DNA from: Desulfobulbus elongatus DSM 2908
GTDB lineage: Bacteria; Desulfobacterota; Desulfobulbia; Desulfobulbales; Desulfobulbaceae
Assembly (NCBI RefSeq): GCF_000621145.1
Contig: NZ_JHZB01000023.1
Span: forward strand, 1 to 64,000
Direction of reading: 5' to 3'
Length of the DNA stretch: 64,000 nt
The translations under genes were made by a program, and so were the position numbers. Shown one piece after another: positions 57,098 through 64,000 of this stretch (position 1 is its first letter; every line of letters starts with the position of its first letter). The notes below the pieces were generated by a model that worked only from the letters and a program-made list of their open reading frames with translations, was not told where the DNA came from and ran no database searches.

Positions 57098-57523
57098 ATG
57101 CCAAGTTACGTAGATCCTTCAAAGTGTGATGGTTGCAAGGGTGGAGATAAAACCGCCTGCATGTACATCTGCCCCAACGACCTGATGGTGCTCAACGTTG
57201 AGGCCATGAGGGCGTACAATCAGGAGCCGGATGCATGCTGGGAGTGCTATTCCTGTGTGAAGATCTGCCCGCAGGGTGCGATCTTTGTTCGTGGTTACGA
57301 CGACTTCGTGCCGTTGGGCGGTCAGGTGCACCCGATGCGGTCTTCCGACTCCATCATGTGGACCGTCAAGTTCCGCAACGGCAACGTCAAACGTTTCAAA
57401 TTCCCCATCCGGACAACCGCTGAAGGCGCTTCCAACGAGTATGCCGGTCAGAAGGGTGCCAATCTGGATGACGAATGCTTGCTGCTCGAGAGCAACCTGC
57501 CGGCTCCTACCAAATTGGCCTAA
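57098..57523 (+). CDS. aprB: Adenylylsulfate reductase, beta subunit
   Basis: Iron-sulfur subunit that passes electrons to AprA for reduction of APS to sulfite and AMP. The 141-residue protein has two [4Fe-4S] sites: Cys10, Cys13, Cys21 and Cys25 (CDGCKGGDKTACMYICP) and CWECYSCVKICPQGAI near 47-62. The C-terminal tail (about 105-141) wraps AprA in known structures. GTGAGGAGGTAG is close before the ATG, a strong initiation site. It is followed by aprA after 61 bases. Function is cytoplasmic. Confidence 0.97.
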   Translation: MPSYVDPSKCDGCKGGDKTACMYICPNDLMVLNVEAMRAYNQEPDACWECYSCVKICPQGAIFVRGYDDFVPLGGQVHPMRSSDSIMWTVKFRNGNVKRFKFPIRTTAEGASNEYAGQKGANLDDECLLLESNLPAPTKLA

Positions 57524-57584
57524 GTGTCGAGGCGGGTTGAGGTTTCATTAACGTTCTATTCACTAATACTGAGGAGATAGAAAT

Positions 57585-59600
57585 ATGGCATTACCGAATA
57601 AGCCAAAAGGCGAGCTTGCTGCCGTTGTCGATCCGGAAATCGTTGAGCATAGCTGTGATGTGCTGATCGTTGGTGGTGGTATGGCTGCCTGCGGCGCCGC
57701 TTTCGAGATCAAGAAGTGGGCACCCGAAGGCATGAAGATCATTCTCTGCGACAAGGCCGCCATGGAGCGTTCCGGCGCCGTTGCCCAGGGGCTGTCCGCC
57801 ATCAACACCTACATCGGCGAGAACGCCATCGAAGACTATGTCAAGATGGTCCGCAACGACCTGATGGGCGTTGTCCGCGAAGACCTGATCTATGACCTTG
57901 GCCGTCACGTTGACGAGTCCGTTAAGCTCTTCGAGGAGTGGGGTCTGCCCGTCTGGAAGAAAGCAGAAGACGGTTCCAACCTGGACGGCGCCAAGCCTGC
58001 CAAGACCCTGCGCGAGGGTGGTGCTCCGGTCCGTACCGGTAAATGGCAGATCATGATCAACGGCGAGTCCTACAAGTGCGTCGTTGCCGAGCCGGCCAAG
58101 AAGGCTCTGGGCGAAGAGAACATCATGGAGCGTATCTTCATCGTCAAGATGCTGCTCGACAAGAACAAAGAGAACACCATCGCCGGTGCGGTCGGTTTCT
58201 CTACCCGCGAGAACAAAGTACACGTGTTCAAGTGCAAGGCTGCTCTGGTAGCCTGCGGCGGTGCGGTCAACATCTTCCGTCCGCGGTCCACCGGTGAAGG
58301 TAAAGGCCGTGCATGGTATCCGGTATGGAACGCCGGTTCCACCTACACCATGTGTGCCCAGGTCGGCGCAACCCTGACCATGATGGAAAACCGCTTCACC
58401 CCGGCGCGTTTCAAAGATGGTTACGGCCCGGTTGGTGCTTGGTTCCTCCTGTTCAAGGCCAAAGTACAGAACGGTCTGGGCGAGTTCTACGCCAACAGCC
58501 CGGCCGTCAAGGATGAACTGTCCAAGTTCATGCCGTATGGGCAGTCCGCCGTCACCCCGACCTGTCTGCGCAACCACCTGATGCTCAACGAGTTGAAGGC
58601 TGGTCGCGGTCCGATCTACATGGCCACCGACGTCGCCCTCAACGCCTTCCTGGATGCCCAGCGCGCTTCCGGCAAGGATGAGAAAGAGGTGAAGAAGTTC
58701 TGGAAGCACCTCGAGTCCGAAGCATGGGAAGACTTCCTGGATATGTCCGTTGGTCAGGCCGGTCTGTGGGCTGGTATGGATATCGAGCCCGAGAAAGTTG
58801 GTTCCGAGATCATGCCGACCGAACCCTACATGCTGGGCAGCCACTCCGGTTGTTGCGGTATCTGGACCTCCGGTCCGATGGAAAGCTGGGTACCTGAAGT
58901 TGATGGCCCCCGTTCGCATCAGTACAAATGGGGCTACAACCGTATGACCACCGTCAACGGTCTGTTCACCGCCGGTGACGGCGTTGGTGCCTCCGGTCAC
59001 AAGTTCTCCTCCGGCTCCCATGCCGAGGGGCGTATCGTTGCCAAGCAGATGGTCAAGTACTGCCGCGATAACGCTGGCTTCACCCCCGAACTGGCCCAGA
59101 CCGCCAAGGAATTGGCCGACGAGGTGTACGCACCGGTCAAATTGTACAATCAGTTCAAGGATGCAACCACCGCAACCGACGTGAACCCGAACTACGTCAA
59201 GCCGGCTGGTATGATGATGCGTCTGATGAAGGCCACCGACGAGTACGGCGGCGGCGTTGCCACCTACTACATGACCTCCGGCAAACTGCTCAACATCTGC
59301 CTCGACCTGCTTCGTTTGATGCGTGAAGATGCAGAGAAGATGGCTGCCGGCGACCTGCATGAGCTGATGCGTGCCTGGGAGAACTATCACCGCATCTGGT
59401 GTGTTGAGACCCACATCCGTCACATCGAGTTCCGGAAAGAGTCCCGTTATCCTGGATTCTACTATCGTTCCGATTACCCGACCTGTGACGATGAGAACTG
59501 GAAGTGCTTCGTCAACTCCACCTTCGATCCGAAGAGCAAGGAATGGAAGTGTGAGAAGGTTCCGTGCATCAACATCATTGAGACCAATCCTTGGATCTGA
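57585..59600 (+). CDS. aprA: Adenylylsulfate reductase, alpha subunit
   Basis: Catalytic FAD subunit of dissimilatory sulfate respiration. The length of 671 is standard. The FAD fold CDVLIVGGGMAACGAAFEI is near 22-40; AMERSGAVAQGLSAINTYIG near 61-80, FRPRSTGEGKGRAWYPVWNAGSTYTMC near 228-254, and SHSGCCGIWTSGPMESW-type segment near 423 line the active site. The codons are biased towards GGT, GTT and CGT relative to the surrounding GGC/GTC/CGC-rich genes, which fits very high expression. GAGGAGATAG precedes the ATG. A strong terminator follows. Confidence 0.98.
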   Translation: MALPNKPKGELAAVVDPEIVEHSCDVLIVGGGMAACGAAFEIKKWAPEGMKIILCDKAAMERSGAVAQGLSAINTYIGENAIEDYVKMVRNDLMGVVREDLIYDLGRHVDESVKLFEEWGLPVWKKAEDGSNLDGAKPAKTLREGGAPVRTGKWQIMINGESYKCVVAEPAKKALGEENIMERIFIVKMLLDKNKENTIAGAVGFSTRENKVHVFKCKAALVACGGAVNIFRPRSTGEGKGRAWYPVWNAGSTYTMCAQVGATLTMMENRFTPARFKDGYGPVGAWFLLFKAKVQNGLGEFYANSPAVKDELSKFMPYGQSAVTPTCLRNHLMLNELKAGRGPIYMATDVALNAFLDAQRASGKDEKEVKKFWKHLESEAWEDFLDMSVGQAGLWAGMDIEPEKVGSEIMPTEPYMLGSHSGCCGIWTSGPMESWVPEVDGPRSHQYKWGYNRMTTVNGLFTAGDGVGASGHKFSSGSHAEGRIVAKQMVKYCRDNAGFTPELAQTAKELADEVYAPVKLYNQFKDATTATDVNPNYVKPAGMMMRLMKATDEYGGGVATYYMTSGKLLNICLDLLRLMREDAEKMAAGDLHELMRAWENYHRIWCVETHIRHIEFRKESRYPGFYYRSDYPTCDDENWKCFVNSTFDPKSKEWKCEKVPCINIIETNPWI

Positions 59601-59633
59601 TCTCGATAAGACATTGATTGTCTGAATAAAAAA

Positions 59634-59670
59634 ATCTCCAGGCTCCCCTCGCGGAGCCTGGAGATTTTTT
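59634..59670 (+). terminator. Strong terminator after aprA
   Basis: A 13-bp perfect stem (59634-59646 with 59653-59665), six-base loop, and a T run to 59670. It makes aprBA a separate unit from qmoABC. Confidence 0.95.
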
Positions 59671-59790
59671 GTATGCGAACAGGTTTGTTTTTGTTTGAGT
59701 TGAGACGAAAGATGAAGTAGCTTTTCTCATTTCGTATCAATTGAACCAGAAATCACCTTTCATCAATACCAGCAGTTATGGAGGATTGGC

Positions 59791-61044
59791 ATGAGTGACA
59801 CTGCAGGCAATGGTGCGGTACTGGTTGTGGGTGGCGGTATAAGTGGTCTGACCGCCGCGCTCGAAGCTGCTGAAGTCGGCAACGATGTTTTTCTCATCGA
59901 GAAAAACGCGTATTTTGGCGGCCGGGTTGCCCAGCTCAATCAGTATTTCCCCAAACTTTGTCCCCCCACCTGTGGGCTTGAAATCAATTTTAAGCGCATC
60001 AAAGACAACCGTCGGATCAGGACCTACACCTTGACGACCGTTAAATCGATCAGCGGCGGTCCGGGCAACTTCGAGGTCCAGCTGGAAACGGCGCCGAGGT
60101 ATGTCAATTCCAATTGTACGGCCTGCGGCGATTGTGCTCAGGTATGCGGCGACGAGATCGACGATGCCTTCAACTTCGGCATGGGTACGACCAAGGCCGT
60201 CTACCTTCCCCATGAGATGGCCTTCCCGCGCCGGTATGTGCTGGCCAAGGAGGCCTGCTCGGCCGCCACACTGGATGCGATCAAGGCTGCCTGCAAATAC
60301 AATGCGGTTGATCTCGACATGCAGCCCCAGACCTTTACCCTGAAGGTCAGCGCCATCGTCTGGTCGACCGGATGGAATCCCTACGATCCCACCAAGATAA
60401 CCAATCTGCAGTACAGCTCATCGAACGCCATCATCACCAACATGATGATGGAGCGGTTGGCCGCCGACAACGGCCCGACCAAGGGGAAGATTCTCCGCCC
60501 CGGCGATGGCAAGGAGCCCGCCTCCTTCGCCTTCGTGCAATGCGCCGGTTCGCGTGACGAGAACCACCTGCAGCATTGCTCCTATATCTGCTGCATGGCC
60601 ACCTTCAAACAGATCTCCTACATCCGTGCCCAATATCCGGACGCCAAGATTTACGTCTTTTACATTGATCTGCGCACCCCCGGCAAATATGAGAACTTCC
60701 GCGAGAAGTTCATGGCTGATCCGAACACGACCTTCATCAAGGGAAAGGTTGCAGATATTGCCGCCGAGCGCGACGGCGGCGTCACCGTCACCGCCGAAGA
60801 TGCCATCAACGGGACCAAGATCCATCAAAAAGTCGACCTGTGCATCCTGGCCACCGGCATGGAGCCTGCGCTGGGCGAACAAGGCAAAGCATTGGGCGTG
60901 ACCATGGATGGCAACGGATTTGTGGTTTCTGATGCGGCTAAGGGAATGTTTTCCGCAGGTTGTGCCAAAGCTGCCGTTGATGTCTATACCAGTGGGCAAT
61001 CCTCCACGGCAGCTGCCCTTAAAGCAATTCAGATCGGACGGTAG
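59791..61044 (+). CDS. qmoA: QmoA, flavoprotein subunit of the Apr-linked quinone complex
   Basis: HdrA-like FAD protein of the quinone-interacting membrane-bound oxidoreductase that supplies AprBA. The 417-residue protein starts with NGAVLVVGGGISGLTAALEAAE near 6-27 (FAD), has CPPTCGLEINFKRIKDN near 55, and a Cys-rich CTACGDCAQVCGDE near 108-121. C-terminal GMFSAGCAKAAVDVYTSGQS completes the FAD site. GGAGG precedes the ATG. Next is qmoB after 12 bases. The order qmoABC after aprBA is diagnostic for sulfate reducers. Confidence 0.97.
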   Translation: MSDTAGNGAVLVVGGGISGLTAALEAAEVGNDVFLIEKNAYFGGRVAQLNQYFPKLCPPTCGLEINFKRIKDNRRIRTYTLTTVKSISGGPGNFEVQLETAPRYVNSNCTACGDCAQVCGDEIDDAFNFGMGTTKAVYLPHEMAFPRRYVLAKEACSAATLDAIKAACKYNAVDLDMQPQTFTLKVSAIVWSTGWNPYDPTKITNLQYSSSNAIITNMMMERLAADNGPTKGKILRPGDGKEPASFAFVQCAGSRDENHLQHCSYICCMATFKQISYIRAQYPDAKIYVFYIDLRTPGKYENFREKFMADPNTTFIKGKVADIAAERDGGVTVTAEDAINGTKIHQKVDLCILATGMEPALGEQGKALGVTMDGNGFVVSDAAKGMFSAGCAKAAVDVYTSGQSSTAAALKAIQIGR

Positions 61045-61056
61045 GAGGAAGAGTCA

Positions 61057-63306
61057 ATGAAGAAAGTATATGGTGCATATCTCTGTACTGGTTGCGGCAT
61101 TGGCGACGTCCTCGATGTTGATGGCCTGAAGGATGCAGCTTCCGATGCCGGCATTGAGATGAAGGAGCATGCCTGTCTGTGCGGTGCGGATGGCCGGGCA
61201 TTCATCGAGAAGGATATCGCGGAACAAGGCGTGAACACCATCGTGGTCTGCGCCTGCTCTCCCCGCGTCATGCAGCAGGAGTTCAATTTTGGCGAACAGA
61301 CCATCACCGTTCGCGGCAACCTGCGTGAACATGTCGCCTGGACCGGTTCGTTGAAAGAAGATGGCAGCGTCGACGATTTCCTGCAGGAAATGGGCACGGA
61401 CTATGTGCGCATGGCCGTGACCAGGGCGCAGAAGACCGAATTGCCCGAGCCGTACAAACTGGAGACTATCTGCAAGAAGATACTGGTCATGGGTGGCGGT
61501 ATCGCCGGATTGACCGCCGCCAAGGAAGCCGCCAAGGCCGGCTACGAGGTTACCCTTGTCGAGAAGGAAGCGCAGTTGGGCGGCAAGGCCCTTGGCTGGC
61601 GGAAAATGTTCCCGACCGCCTATCCGTACACCGACCTTGAGAACCCGAGCATCCAGGATATGATCGCCGAGGTGCAGGGAAACAGCAAGATCACGGTCAG
61701 GACCGGAACCGAAGTCGCACGTATCGGCGGATCTCCGGGACAATTCAACGTCACCTTCAAGACTGCGGGCTCCACCACTGAATGGGATGCTCCCGCCAAA
61801 GTGACCGCAGAGCAGCAGGATCAGATCAACAAGGGTGAGGTTGAGGATCCCAACAAGGGGCTGCAAAAATACACCAATTTGAATCCGGACGGCGAGATTT
61901 TCGGCGCTGTCGTGCTGGCCACGGGTTGGAAACCCGCCGATGTCTTCCAGTATGAGCATCTAGGCTATGGCAAGCTGGCCAATGTGGTGACCAACGCCGA
62001 GTTCGAGAAGTTGGCGAAAAACGGCAAGGTTCCCGCGCGGGTCGCCTTTGTCCAGAGCCCAGGCGGTAAGGAAAACGACAAGGATTTCCCATACTGCAAC
62101 TCGGTCACCTCCATGGTTGCCCTGAAACAGGCCAACTATGTGGTGGAGGACAATCCCGCCGACGGCAAGGCCTATATCCTGTACCAGCACATGCGTACGC
62201 CCGGCAATGCCGAGTTTTTCTACAAGGGCATGCAGGCAAAGGATGGCGTCTTCATGACCAAGGCGGCGGTGACCAAGGTGTCTGCCGGCGGCAGCGCGCT
62301 GCTCGTTGATGTCGAGGACACCCTGCTGGGCGAGGATCTCCAGTTGGAAGTGGATATGGTCGTTCTTGCCGCCGGCATGGTTCCGACCACAGTTGGCGAC
62401 AATGTGATCAATCTGGCCTACCGCCAGGGCCCGGCCTTCCTCGATCTCGATCTGTTCGACGGCTATGCCGATTCGCATTTCATCTGCTTCCCGTATGAGA
62501 CCAGAAGAACCGGTATCTACAACTGTGGTGGTGTCCGCAAGGCCGAAACCATGGAAGAGACCATCGACGACGCCACCGGTGCGGCCCTGAAGGCGATCCA
62601 GTGCATCGAGTCGGCCAATCGGGGCGTTGCCGTGCATCCGCGGTCCGGCGATCAGACCTATCCGGATTTCTTCTTCTCCCGCTGTACCCAGTGCAAGCGC
62701 TGCACAGAGGAATGTCCCTTCGGTGCCTTGGATGACGACGAGAAAGGCACGCCGCTGCCCAATCCGACCCGGTGCCGGCGTTGCGGCACCTGCATGGGCG
62801 CCTGCCCCGAGCGCATCATCAACTTCGCTGACTACAGCATCGACATGATCGGATCGATGGTCAAAGCCATCGAGGTACCCGACGATGACGAGGAAAAACT
62901 GCGCATCGCCGTGTTTGTCTGCGAGAACGACGCCTACCCGGCCATCGACATGTCGGGCATGCACCGCAACAAGATGAATCGGCTGGTCCGGTTCATTCCG
63001 GTCCGTTGCCTCGGTTCGGTCAACATGGTGTGGATCAAGGATGCCATGTCCTCCGGTATGGACGGCGCATTGCTCCTTGGCTGCAAATACGGCGACGATT
63101 ACCAGTGCCATTTTGTCAAGGGATCCGAGATCGCCTCGCGGCGCATGGAGAACATCGGCGAGACCCTCGGTTCACTCGGTCTCGAGCCGGAACGGTGCGG
63201 TGTTCGTGAAATCGCCATTTCCGACTATGATAAGATTCCGGCGATCATCGACGAGTTTGTCGAGGAAATCGTTGGCATGGGACCGAATCCATTCAAGGGC
63301 TTTTGA
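61057..63306 (+). CDS. qmoB: QmoB, HdrA/MvhD-like subunit of the Qmo complex
   Basis: The 749-residue flavoprotein combines an HdrA-like part and a C-terminal MvhD-like part. It starts KKVYGAYLCTGCGIGDVLDV, has the FAD fold KILVMGGGIAGLTAAKEAAKAG near 143-164, two [4Fe-4S] motifs in CTQCKRCTEECPFGALDDD near 546-564 and CRRCGTCMGACPERI near 575-589, and the MvhD-like domain from about 610 (IAVFVCENDAYPA, RCLGSVNMVWIKDAMSSGMDG, GCKYGDDYQCHF). It follows qmoA by 12 bases with GTAGGAGGAA before its ATG. It probably contacts AprBA. Confidence 0.97.
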   Translation: MKKVYGAYLCTGCGIGDVLDVDGLKDAASDAGIEMKEHACLCGADGRAFIEKDIAEQGVNTIVVCACSPRVMQQEFNFGEQTITVRGNLREHVAWTGSLKEDGSVDDFLQEMGTDYVRMAVTRAQKTELPEPYKLETICKKILVMGGGIAGLTAAKEAAKAGYEVTLVEKEAQLGGKALGWRKMFPTAYPYTDLENPSIQDMIAEVQGNSKITVRTGTEVARIGGSPGQFNVTFKTAGSTTEWDAPAKVTAEQQDQINKGEVEDPNKGLQKYTNLNPDGEIFGAVVLATGWKPADVFQYEHLGYGKLANVVTNAEFEKLAKNGKVPARVAFVQSPGGKENDKDFPYCNSVTSMVALKQANYVVEDNPADGKAYILYQHMRTPGNAEFFYKGMQAKDGVFMTKAAVTKVSAGGSALLVDVEDTLLGEDLQLEVDMVVLAAGMVPTTVGDNVINLAYRQGPAFLDLDLFDGYADSHFICFPYETRRTGIYNCGGVRKAETMEETIDDATGAALKAIQCIESANRGVAVHPRSGDQTYPDFFFSRCTQCKRCTEECPFGALDDDEKGTPLPNPTRCRRCGTCMGACPERIINFADYSIDMIGSMVKAIEVPDDDEEKLRIAVFVCENDAYPAIDMSGMHRNKMNRLVRFIPVRCLGSVNMVWIKDAMSSGMDGALLLGCKYGDDYQCHFVKGSEIASRRMENIGETLGSLGLEPERCGVREIAISDYDKIPAIIDEFVEEIVGMGPNPFKGF

Positions 63307-63323
63307 TCGTCTCGGACCGTGTA

Positions 63324-63368
63324 CGCCGCCATTCTCATCTGTCTGAAGGATGGCGGCGCCCTCTTTTT
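63324..63368 (+). terminator. Hairpin between qmoB and qmoC (attenuator-like)
   Basis: CGCCGCCAT (63324-63332) pairs with ATGGCGGCG (63350-63358) over a 17-base loop; a CCCTC spacer precedes five T. The distance from the stem weakens it as a terminator; a partial stop or an mRNA-stabilising stem is more likely. Confidence 0.55.
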
Positions 63369-63430
63369 GTCGGTTTTCGCCAAAAAGACTCGATGTGTTG
63401 ACCATTACCTTTCATGACAGGAGGAAATTA

Positions 63431-64000
63431 ATGTCTATGAACGTGCAACCCGATCTTGAATTTATCAAAGCCATGAAGGCGGCCGGTGGTGACACGTTGA
63501 AACAGTGTTACCAATGTGCGACGTGCTCGGTCGCATGTCCGCTTTCCTCTGACAGCAAGCCGTTTCCCCGCAAAGAAATGATTCTTGCCCAATGGGGATT
63601 GAAGGACAAGTTGATTACAGACCCGAACGTGTTTTTGTGTCATCACTGCGGCGATTGCACCGAACTCTGCCCGCGCGGTGCCCGTCCCGGCGATGTACTC
63701 GGAGCGATCCGCGCCTATGCCTACCGCTCTCTCGGCTGGCCGAAGGGACTTGCGGAATTGTGCAGTTCGGCGAAGAATCTGCCGGTACTCATCGGCATCC
63801 CGGCCGTCGTCATCTTTGTGATGTGGTTGATCTCCGGAGGCATGCACATCCCGTCAGGTGAGCAGTTTGCCAAAGCCGGATATACACAGTTCTTCGGCCA
63901 TTGGGATTTTCGTCTGTTGGCCAAGAACGTTCTTTTTATCGACATCATCATGTTGACCGCCGTTGGCATCGCCGTGACATCGGTGTACAAGGGTGTGTCG
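63431..64000 (+). CDS. qmoC: QmoC, membrane cytochrome b subunit of Qmo (3' end outside window)
   Basis: Only the first 190 codons are present, open to the window edge. GACAGGAGGAAAT precedes the ATG. The N-terminal HdrC-like part has CYQCATCSVACP (Cys26, 29, 32, 36) and CHHCGDCTELCP near 70-81 for two [4Fe-4S] clusters. A membrane part follows, beginning LPVLIGIPAVVIFVMWLIS near 118 and VLFIDIIMLTAVGIAVTSVY near 168; it should bind heme b and exchange electrons with menaquinol. It is separated from qmoB by a 124-base gap with a hairpin. Confidence 0.96.
   Translation, partial: MSMNVQPDLEFIKAMKAAGGDTLKQCYQCATCSVACPLSSDSKPFPRKEMILAQWGLKDKLITDPNVFLCHHCGDCTELCPRGARPGDVLGAIRAYAYRSLGWPKGLAELCSSAKNLPVLIGIPAVVIFVMWLISGGMHIPSGEQFAKAGYTQFFGHWDFRLLAKNVLFIDIIMLTAVGIAVTSVYKGVS

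Noticed and set aside
57591-59423. 610-codon minus-strand open frame opposite aprA
   Set aside because: Antisense shadow of aprA with no recognisable motif.

Overview
The window is GC-rich, gene-dense bacterial DNA. It very probably comes from a Gram-negative, dissimilatory sulfate-reducing member of the Desulfobacterota; I would guess a Desulfobulbales-type lineage, but no rRNA gene is present to prove this. The strongest evidence is the right end: aprB-aprA (adenylylsulfate reductase) followed by qmoA-qmoB-qmoC, the quinone-interacting complex that feeds it, with qmoC cut by the window edge. TonB/ExbBD, a TonB-dependent receptor and the Mre/Rod wall genes show a rod-shaped cell with an outer membrane.

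Layout. 1-1548: the edge of an integrated element beside tRNA-Ala(GGC). A P4-type integrase and an ISL3-type transposase are joined tail to tail, both broken. 1777-7672: mreB-mreC-mreD-mrdA-rodA elongation operon. 7682-14673: hemH (minus), an HPF/cold-shock fusion, polA, a 42-residue small ORF coupled to a PilZ protein, and an exported DUF4139 protein. 14762-21993: gltA, an unknown zinc-ribbon protein, hflK-hflC, a rhomboid protease, a Tim44-domain protein and csaA. 22091-30875 (minus): a beta-oxidation/butyryl-CoA cluster crt-thl-hbd-thioesterase-acd-FeS membrane oxidoreductase-etfB-etfA. 31329-36607: ridA with an FAD dehydrogenase, orn and glgP.

37403-45748 is the most unusual part. It holds a self-contained TonB uptake locus on the plus strand: exbB-exbD-tonB, a FecI-type sigma factor, a FecR-type regulator, and an STN-bearing TonB-dependent receptor whose plug resembles heme receptors. 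Then come an exported protein with a full tetrapyrrole-methylase fold and an APC-family permease whose start overlaps its stop. AT-rich DNA lies to the left; a decayed IS1595-type element and tRNA-Leu(CAG) lie to the right, so the block looks like an acquired island. No ABC transporter accompanies it. The set may be an undescribed tetrapyrrole or metal-chelate handling system.

47780-56696: ribF, then two TPR proteins around a zinc-ribbon/HEAT protein, then ribE-ribBA-ribH-nusB and ftsK. 57098-64000: the aprBA and qmoABC units, separated by a strong terminator. aprA uses visibly more GGT/GTT/CGT codons than its surroundings, as expected for a very abundant enzyme.

Metabolically, the beta-oxidation cluster would deliver electrons through EtfAB and its membrane partner to menaquinone, and Qmo would pass quinol electrons to AprBA, so the two ends of the window can be linked through the quinone pool. 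All functions are read from motifs and gene order; no database search was possible.
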